Below are positions 32,481 through 36,665 of a stretch of DNA of 36,665 nucleotides, in pieces. Where the stretch lies: NCBI RefSeq assembly GCF_000648615.1, contig NZ_JFZC01000030.1, forward strand, positions 1 through 36,665. Direction: 5' to 3'. Origin of the DNA: Sporolactobacillus terrae DSM 11697. Its GTDB lineage: Bacteria; Bacillota; Bacilli; Bacillales; Sporolactobacillaceae. How positions within the stretch are numbered: position 1 is the stretch's first letter; every line of letters starts with the position of its first letter. The position numbers and the translations under genes were made by a program. A model generated the notes under the pieces. The model made no database searches. It saw only the letters and a program-made list of their open reading frames with translations, and was not told the origin of the DNA.

Positions 32481-34115
32481 ATGGCAGTACTCATCGCGGG
32501 CGCATGGCCGTATGCAAATGGAGATCTTCACCTTGGGCATTTATCGAGTTTGATTCCTGGTGATTGTTTGGCACGTTATTTCAGGCAAAAAGGAGAAAAG
32601 GTGCTCTATGTTTCGGGCAGCGATTGCAATGGCACGCCGATCACGATCCGTGCCAAACAGGAGGGGGTATCAGCAAAAACGATTGCGGATCGTTATCATG
32701 AATCTTTTCAGCGATGTTTCGATCAATTAGGGTTTACGTACGACTGCTACACGCGAACGGATACACCGCTGCATCATGAAGTCGTCCAGGACATTTTCAG
32801 CACATTATATGACAACGGCTACATTTATCACAAAAAAACGAAGCAAATGTACTGTAGTCACTGTGCCCAGTTTTTGCCGGACCGCTATGTCGAGGGCACT
32901 TGTCCGCATTGCGGGGCGCATGCACGCGGCGATCAGTGCGATGCGTGTTCGACGATTCTTGATCCGGTTGATCTGCTTGATTCAACGTGTAAGCTGTGCG
33001 GGCACAAACCGAAGCTTCGCGAGGTTGAGCATCTGTACTTCGCGCTCAGTACATTTCAGCCGCAACTGGAACAACTGTACGCGCGGGCAAAAAAGAATCA
33101 TGATTGGCGGGAAAACGCGCTCAATTTGACGCGTCGCTATCTTGACGAGGGGCTTCAGGATCGGGCGGTCACCCGGGATTTGCCAATCGGCGTTACCGTC
33201 CCGATTAAGGGCTTTGAAGATAAAAAAGTTTATGTGTGGATTGAAGCGGTATCCGGTTATTACTCAGCAAGTGTCCGCTGGGCGAAGGAACATCATCAGG
33301 ACATCTCCGAATTTTGGCAGGAGGACACCGTTTCCTACTATGTTCAAGGGAAAGATAATGTGCCGTTTCATACGATGATTTGGCCGGCGATCCTGCTTGG
33401 AATCGGCAAAAAGGCATTGCCGACGCATCTCGTCTCGAATGAGTACGTCACGCTCGAACGGAAAAAGCTGTCGACCAGCCGCAACTGGGCGGTTTGGGCG
33501 CCGGATATTCTCGAACGCTACGATCCGGACAGTATCCGCTACTTTTTACTGATCAATGCACCGGAAACACATGACGCCGACTTTTCTTGGAAGGCGTTTA
33601 TCGAAAGTCACAACGGCGAACTGCTCGGCGCCTATGGTAATTTTGTCAACCGGACGCTCAAATTCATTGAAAAGCTGCCTGATTTTAAAGTGGATGCTCG
33701 TCCGGTTGAGGCGCATGTCGAACAAGAAACGCAAGCGCTCTACACGCAAATCGGCCAATTCATCGAATCGGCGCATTTGAAAGCGGCACTCGGCGAGCTC
33801 TTTACGTGGATTCGCAGCTTGAATAAATATTTTGATGAACAAAAACCGTGGCAGACAATCACGACCGATCCAGCGGCGGCTTACAAGACATTGAAGACCT
33901 GTTTGTTCAGTATCGCCAATTTAGCTCAGCTTATGGCCCCATTTCTACCCTATTCAAGTCGAAAACTGGAAAAGGCACTGCACCTCAACGGGCTAAAATG
34001 GGAAGCGATTCATTGCCCGGGAAAACTTCCGGAGCATCTTGAACCCTTGTTTGAACGCATTGATCCGGTTCAGATCCAAGTAGAACGTGAGCGGCTCGCG
34101 CAGCAGACCGTGTAA
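32481..34115 (+). CDS. metG: methionyl-tRNA synthetase, second (MetRS2) type
   Basis: 544 residues. Class I signatures HLGH (17-20) and KLSTS (329-333). The connective domain has four cysteine pairs (CSHC, CPHC, CDAC, CKLC), the double zinc-knuckle layout of the E. coli/archaeal-like MetRS2. It lacks the C-terminal tRNA-binding domain of the usual 660-residue Bacillus enzyme. I recall close resemblance to the B. anthracis second MetRS, a type known for resistance to diaryldiamine MetRS inhibitors. ATG 32481 follows AAAAAAGGAG. T-box controlled. Whether a first-type MetRS exists elsewhere is not visible. Confidence 0.93.
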   Translation: MAVLIAGAWPYANGDLHLGHLSSLIPGDCLARYFRQKGEKVLYVSGSDCNGTPITIRAKQEGVSAKTIADRYHESFQRCFDQLGFTYDCYTRTDTPLHHEVVQDIFSTLYDNGYIYHKKTKQMYCSHCAQFLPDRYVEGTCPHCGAHARGDQCDACSTILDPVDLLDSTCKLCGHKPKLREVEHLYFALSTFQPQLEQLYARAKKNHDWRENALNLTRRYLDEGLQDRAVTRDLPIGVTVPIKGFEDKKVYVWIEAVSGYYSASVRWAKEHHQDISEFWQEDTVSYYVQGKDNVPFHTMIWPAILLGIGKKALPTHLVSNEYVTLERKKLSTSRNWAVWAPDILERYDPDSIRYFLLINAPETHDADFSWKAFIESHNGELLGAYGNFVNRTLKFIEKLPDFKVDARPVEAHVEQETQALYTQIGQFIESAHLKAALGELFTWIRSLNKYFDEQKPWQTITTDPAAAYKTLKTCLFSIANLAQLMAPFLPYSSRKLEKALHLNGLKWEAIHCPGKLPEHLEPLFERIDPVQIQVERERLAQQTV

Positions 34116-34129
34116 GAAAAACATCGCAA

Positions 34130-34168
34130 CGCCATAACCCTCCCATGAAACCTCATTGGGGGTTATTT
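34130..34168 (+). terminator. terminator of metG
   Basis: ATAACCCTCCCA pairs with TGGGGGTTAT, followed by eight Ts. It starts about 15 bases after the stop. Confidence 0.9.
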
Positions 34169-34252
34169 TTTTTGCAGGTAAAGAAAGTATGTGATTTTAC
34201 CCCGTCTTCAAACCAATAGACCCGTGTTTTGGCCAAGAATCAAAGCGCAGAT

Positions 34253-34360
34253 GCTCTGGCGCCTGCGGGATCGCGCGTTGTTGATGCGTGCCAGCGAGAC
34301 CCCGCAGAGTCTAGCCTGTCTGAGGAGGCTTGCGGTGCGCCCGCGGCAAGCGAGCAATCG
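34253..34360. repeat. GC-rich intergenic repeat with two hairpins
   Basis: CTGCGGG (34263-34269) pairs with CCCGCAG (34301-34307), and GCTTGC (34328-34333) with GCAAGC (34346-34351). Between them are AGACCCCGCAG and GAGGAGGCTTGCGG. The order CTGCGGG...AGACCCCGCAG...GAGGAGGCTT...GCCCGCGGCAAGCGAG is one I remember from interspersed repeats of Bacillaceae genomes. It stands out from the AT-rich flanks. Confidence 0.6.
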
Positions 34361-34443
34361 TTGCCGGTCTTATATAATATGTAGACAGTATAATGTGAGT
34401 CGCAATAAAGCAGGAGACAGAAGAGAAGAAATTACAATTATTA

Positions 34444-34477
34444 TTGACAAATGATCTACTTAGTGTAACTATATAGT
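34444..34477 (+). promoter_or_regulatory. promoter/operator region of the PadR operon
   Basis: TTGACA at 34444-34449 is a good -35. The -10 is less clear (AACTAT at 17 or TATATA at 20 bases), and it overlaps the perfect palindrome ACTATATAGT (34468-34477), a plausible PadR site. Confidence 0.5.
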
Positions 34478-34528
34478 GGTAGTTAGTAATACTGCATACC
34501 TGTCCTATTAAATAGTGAAGAAGGGATT

Positions 34529-34855
34529 ATGCTGGAAAACTTAACGGAAATGCTGAAAGGTGTGCTTGAAGGCTGTGTCCTCGAAATAATAAGTCGCGGA
34601 GAAACCTACGGCTATGAAATTACGCGTCGGCTGAATACCCTTGGTTTTACCGATGTTGTGGAAGGGACGGTCTACACCATCTTGGTGCGGCTTGAGAAAA
34701 ATGGACTCGTGGATATGGAGAAAAAACCATCCGATATAGGTCCCCCGCGCAAGTTTTTCGTGCTCAACGCCGCGGGTCATGAACAGCTGCGGAAGTTCTG
34801 GGAAAAATGGGCGTTCGTATCATCAAAAATGAATGAATTAAAGGAGAAAAAATAA
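34529..34855 (+). CDS. PadR-family transcriptional regulator
   Basis: 108 residues: PadR winged helix (CVLEIISRGETYGYEITRRL, VVEGTVYTILVRLEKNGLVD, GPPRKFFVLNAAGHEQL) with a short C-terminal dimer helix. The ATG follows GAAGGG. Its stop overlaps the next start by one base. PadR followed by DUF1048 genes and an ABC exporter is a recurrent Firmicute arrangement, where PadR represses the exporter until its ligand arrives. Confidence 0.93.
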   Translation: MLENLTEMLKGVLEGCVLEIISRGETYGYEITRRLNTLGFTDVVEGTVYTILVRLEKNGLVDMEKKPSDIGPPRKFFVLNAAGHEQLRKFWEKWAFVSSKMNELKEKK

Positions 34856-35202
34856 TGAATTTTTGGGAAAAGGTCACCGGAAGCGACATGACTAAAGAAA
34901 TGAAGGCTTTTGAAGCGCGAGCGAACAAACTGCCTGATGATTACCAAGTGGCATGGGAACAAATTAAGGCCAACCTTTGGTCGCACTCAGATTTCACCGG
35001 TCGCAACCTGATGCCAATTCTTGACGGAGTGCTTGGCTTTCTTGAAGAAACGTCAGCAGACGGTCAGAACATTCAAGCGGTTTTGGATGATGATATCAAA
35101 GGCTTCTGTTCAGCACTGACCGGTGAAGAAGGTGCGAAGTCTTTCCGCGATAAGTGGCGCAAGCAACTCAACGATACTATCGCTAAAAAATTGGGTAAAT
35201 AG
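34855..35202 (+). CDS. DUF1048 family protein (first copy)
   Basis: 115 residues, helical, cytoplasmic: MNFWEKVTGSDMTKEMKAFE, ANKLPDDYQVAWEQIKANLW, then GEEGAKSFRDKWRKQLN. These are DUF1048 marks (LPxDYQ.AW..I). Function unknown. Coupled to PadR by a one-base overlap, AAAGGAGAAAAA site. Confidence 0.9.
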   Translation: MNFWEKVTGSDMTKEMKAFEARANKLPDDYQVAWEQIKANLWSHSDFTGRNLMPILDGVLGFLEETSADGQNIQAVLDDDIKGFCSALTGEEGAKSFRDKWRKQLNDTIAKKLGK

Positions 35203-35214
35203 GAGGATGAAAAA

Positions 35215-35562
35215 ATGAGAATACAAGCGCTCATCGAAGCTAAAAAAGAGTGGCGGGCACACGTAGCACGTGTCAAAGCACTCCCGAAAGATTATCAGAT
35301 TGTTTATAAAGAGATTCAAAAATATCTCTTTAAGGTCGGACCTGTTGAACTAGCCCACGGAATTGGTCTGCTTTCTGGAATTGTTGATCTTTTTGAAGAG
35401 GGCGCCTCTTTAGGAAAAGGTGTACTCGAAGTGACAGGCAGTGATGTAGCAGCTTTTTGCGATGATCTTATCAAAAATTCAAAGACTTACGCTGACAGCT
35501 GTCAAGAATCCGTTAATCAAGAAATCAGCAAGGCGATGAAAAAGATTACAGATAAAAAGTAA
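35215..35562 (+). CDS. DUF1048 family protein (second copy)
   Basis: 115 residues, homologous to the preceding gene: EWRAHVARVKALPKDYQIVY, a central glycine-rich turn GIGLLSGIVDLFEEGA, and VTGSDVAAFCDDLI. Paired DUF1048 copies are usual. AGGAGGATG site 5 bases before the ATG. Function unknown. Confidence 0.9.
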   Translation: MRIQALIEAKKEWRAHVARVKALPKDYQIVYKEIQKYLFKVGPVELAHGIGLLSGIVDLFEEGASLGKGVLEVTGSDVAAFCDDLIKNSKTYADSCQESVNQEISKAMKKITDKK

Positions 35563-35577
35563 AAAGGACGATCTCAG

Positions 35578-35838
35578 ATGGAAAAAGCAATCCAAGTGAA
35601 AGAGCTTAAAAAGTCCTATCAGCAGCACCAGGTTCTGAAAAACGTAAATTTTGATGTGGAAAAAGGCAGTATTTTCGCCCTGCTTGGCTCCAATGGTGCG
35701 GGCAAGACAACGCTTGTCAAAATACTTGCCACGCTTCTCAAACCGGATGGGGGGAGCGCCGCCGTTAACGGTTTCGAAGTTACGGCACAGCCTGAACATG
35801 TGCGGCAGTCACTGTTCCATTTGATGCATGGGCTTTAG
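35578..35838 (+). pseudogene. truncated ABC transporter ATP-binding protein
   Basis: 86 residues that match the start of a DrrA/CcmA-type ATPase: AIQVKELKKSYQQHQVLKNV, Walker A GSNGAGKTT, LLKPDGGSAAVNGFEV, then the match stops at about VRQS (residue 79). The Q-loop, signature, Walker B and the permease gene are absent. The frame ends HLMHGL-stop at the 3' end of the oxidoreductase gene, so a deletion has fused the two loci. Confidence 0.88.
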
Positions 35839-36422
35839 CTATGCGTTCTGAGCCTGTGATGATCACTTTGTGCAGCCTTTTTTATTTTGGCGAAGTAGTC
35901 GTTATCGCTTTTTCTTATCGGAAGATCAAGTGAACCGATTGCGGAACGCTTGACTGAGAGGATGCCGCTGATCCAGAGCGGGTAGCGCATCGCCCGGTAA
36001 GCGCTCCAACCGAATAAACGGTGTTGTAATTCAGTTCCGCCAAGCGTATATATGAGCCTTGCCTTTTTCCCGCGCCACGGCCCATTGAAGAGAAATTTCT
36101 TTTTGTGAAAGCTATAGGCTTTGCCAATCCAAAACAGCTGATCGACAAGCCCCTTGAGTTTGGCCGGAACATTGTACCACCAGACCGGAAAACTGATCAC
36201 AAGCAGATCGGCTCTTTCAACTGCTTTTTCTAGGTGCAAAATCTCTTTGCTGCGCTTAGTTTGATAGCCGAGAGCCATATCGATCTCGAAATTCATTTCG
36301 TGCAGATCAAATAATTCAACTTGATGATCCATTTCCTGCATCTCTTTTGCATAGCGATGAGCGAGTGCCTTGTTAAACCCTTGTTTACGAGGATCGCCAA
36401 TGATCACGACAATCTTACTCAC
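35835..36422 (-). CDS. NAD(P)H-dependent oxidoreductase, flavodoxin-like fold
   Basis: 195 residues of the Flavodoxin_2/NQO family: phosphate-binding loop near GDPRKQGFNKALAHRY, and the flavin site ISFPVWWYNVPAKLKGLVDQ with LFWIGKAYSF. Likely a two-electron quinone or drug reductase in the cytoplasm. The GTG at 36422 has AGGTGA 5 bases upstream and overlaps the upstream stop; a GTG at 36431 is possible. Its 3' end overlaps the truncated ATPase frame by a few bases. Confidence 0.88.
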   Translation of the reverse strand: MSKIVVIIGDPRKQGFNKALAHRYAKEMQEMDHQVELFDLHEMNFEIDMALGYQTKRSKEILHLEKAVERADLLVISFPVWWYNVPAKLKGLVDQLFWIGKAYSFHKKKFLFNGPWRGKKARLIYTLGGTELQHRLFGWSAYRAMRYPLWISGILSVKRSAIGSLDLPIRKSDNDYFAKIKKAAQSDHHRLRTHS

Positions 36423-36665
36423 ACCAATCACCTGATTCTTTCATCTGTTCGTAGAGATCTTCTACCATTTGATCGATTTCATGCTTATCGATCGGTTTCT
36501 TTATGGAACTGTCTGTGTCTGCAATGACTTTGGCCAATAAACGATTGATGTTTTGGTACCGCTCAATTTGATTTTGAATGAATCAATTTCATAATTGCTC
36601 TTTTTTAATAAGCAGAGACTGGCAGAATTTCTAACTTGCCATTTTTTAAAATTCTTTTTGATTAT
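36415..36665 (-). pseudogene. C-terminal part of a regulator gene, frame broken
   Basis: The minus frame from about 36582 to the stop at 36415 reads QIERYQNINRLLAKVIADTD, then KKPIDKHEIDQMVEDLYEQM. A TGA lies just before it. The preceding bases continue in another frame (ARNSA-like ASLCLLKKSNYEIDS), so one frameshift near 36585 separates them. The shape is like the helical end of a MerR/TipA-type regulator. The gene runs off the window. Overlap with the oxidoreductase start suggests one operon. Confidence 0.5.

Overview
The window reads as a low-to-moderate GC Firmicute of the order Bacillales. The reasons are a FbpB-type small basic protein, strong AAGGAGG Shine-Dalgarno sites with TTG and GTG starts, a perfect CcpA cre site, a methionine T-box, a LevR-type sigma-54 activator with a mannose-class PTS, and a GC-rich intergenic repeat of a kind I remember from Bacillaceae. 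Sporolactobacillus or a relative would fit, but the genus is a guess.

Layout. 1-4.1 kb is chromosomal backbone: fbpB-like gene, pentapeptide-repeat protein, CNNM/CorC-type transporter, and a zinc alcohol dehydrogenase with a readable promoter, cre site and CRP/FNR-type operator. At 4029-4101 lies tRNA-Ala(GGC). Its 5' half (38 bp) is repeated perfectly at 10791-10828, and an integrase lies just inside that copy, so 4.1-10.8 kb is an island integrated in the tRNA gene. The island holds a small membrane protein, an XRE regulator/membrane protein pair, a two-winged-helix replication-like protein, a zinc-ribbon protein, a truncated second integrase, the working integrase, and two long non-coding stretches. 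The non-coding stretches share ordered conserved blocks and look like two copies of one structured RNA.

11.0-11.6 kb is a decayed IS3-family transposase. 11.67-21.3 kb is a carbohydrate locus: a LevR-like activator, a -24/-12 promoter, mannose-class EIIA, EIIB, EIIC and EIID, a six-hairpin-type glycosidase, a DUF2961/GH172 protein and a ScrK-type ROK fructokinase. The genes predict sigma-54-driven uptake of a fructose-containing oligosaccharide or dianhydride, hydrolysis in the cytoplasm and phosphorylation of the released fructose. I consider this operon and the duplicated island RNA the two most interesting things here.

21.4-29.1 kb has a divergent LysR/amino-acid permease pair, a TnpB remnant, a YtrA-type GntR/ABC operon, a MATE exporter behind a leader peptide, and an APH-fold phosphotransferase. 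29.1-32.1 kb is a decayed accessory patch: a possible holin-like type I toxin, a broken HAD gene, a PIN toxin whose antitoxin is reduced to a short tail, a NERD protein, and about six copies of a 61-bp tandem repeat. 32.1-34.2 kb is a Met T-box and a second-type methionyl-tRNA synthetase. 34.2-36.7 kb has a GC-rich repeat, a PadR/DUF1048/DUF1048 operon ending in a truncated ABC ATPase, a flavodoxin-fold oxidoreductase, and the end of a broken regulator gene.
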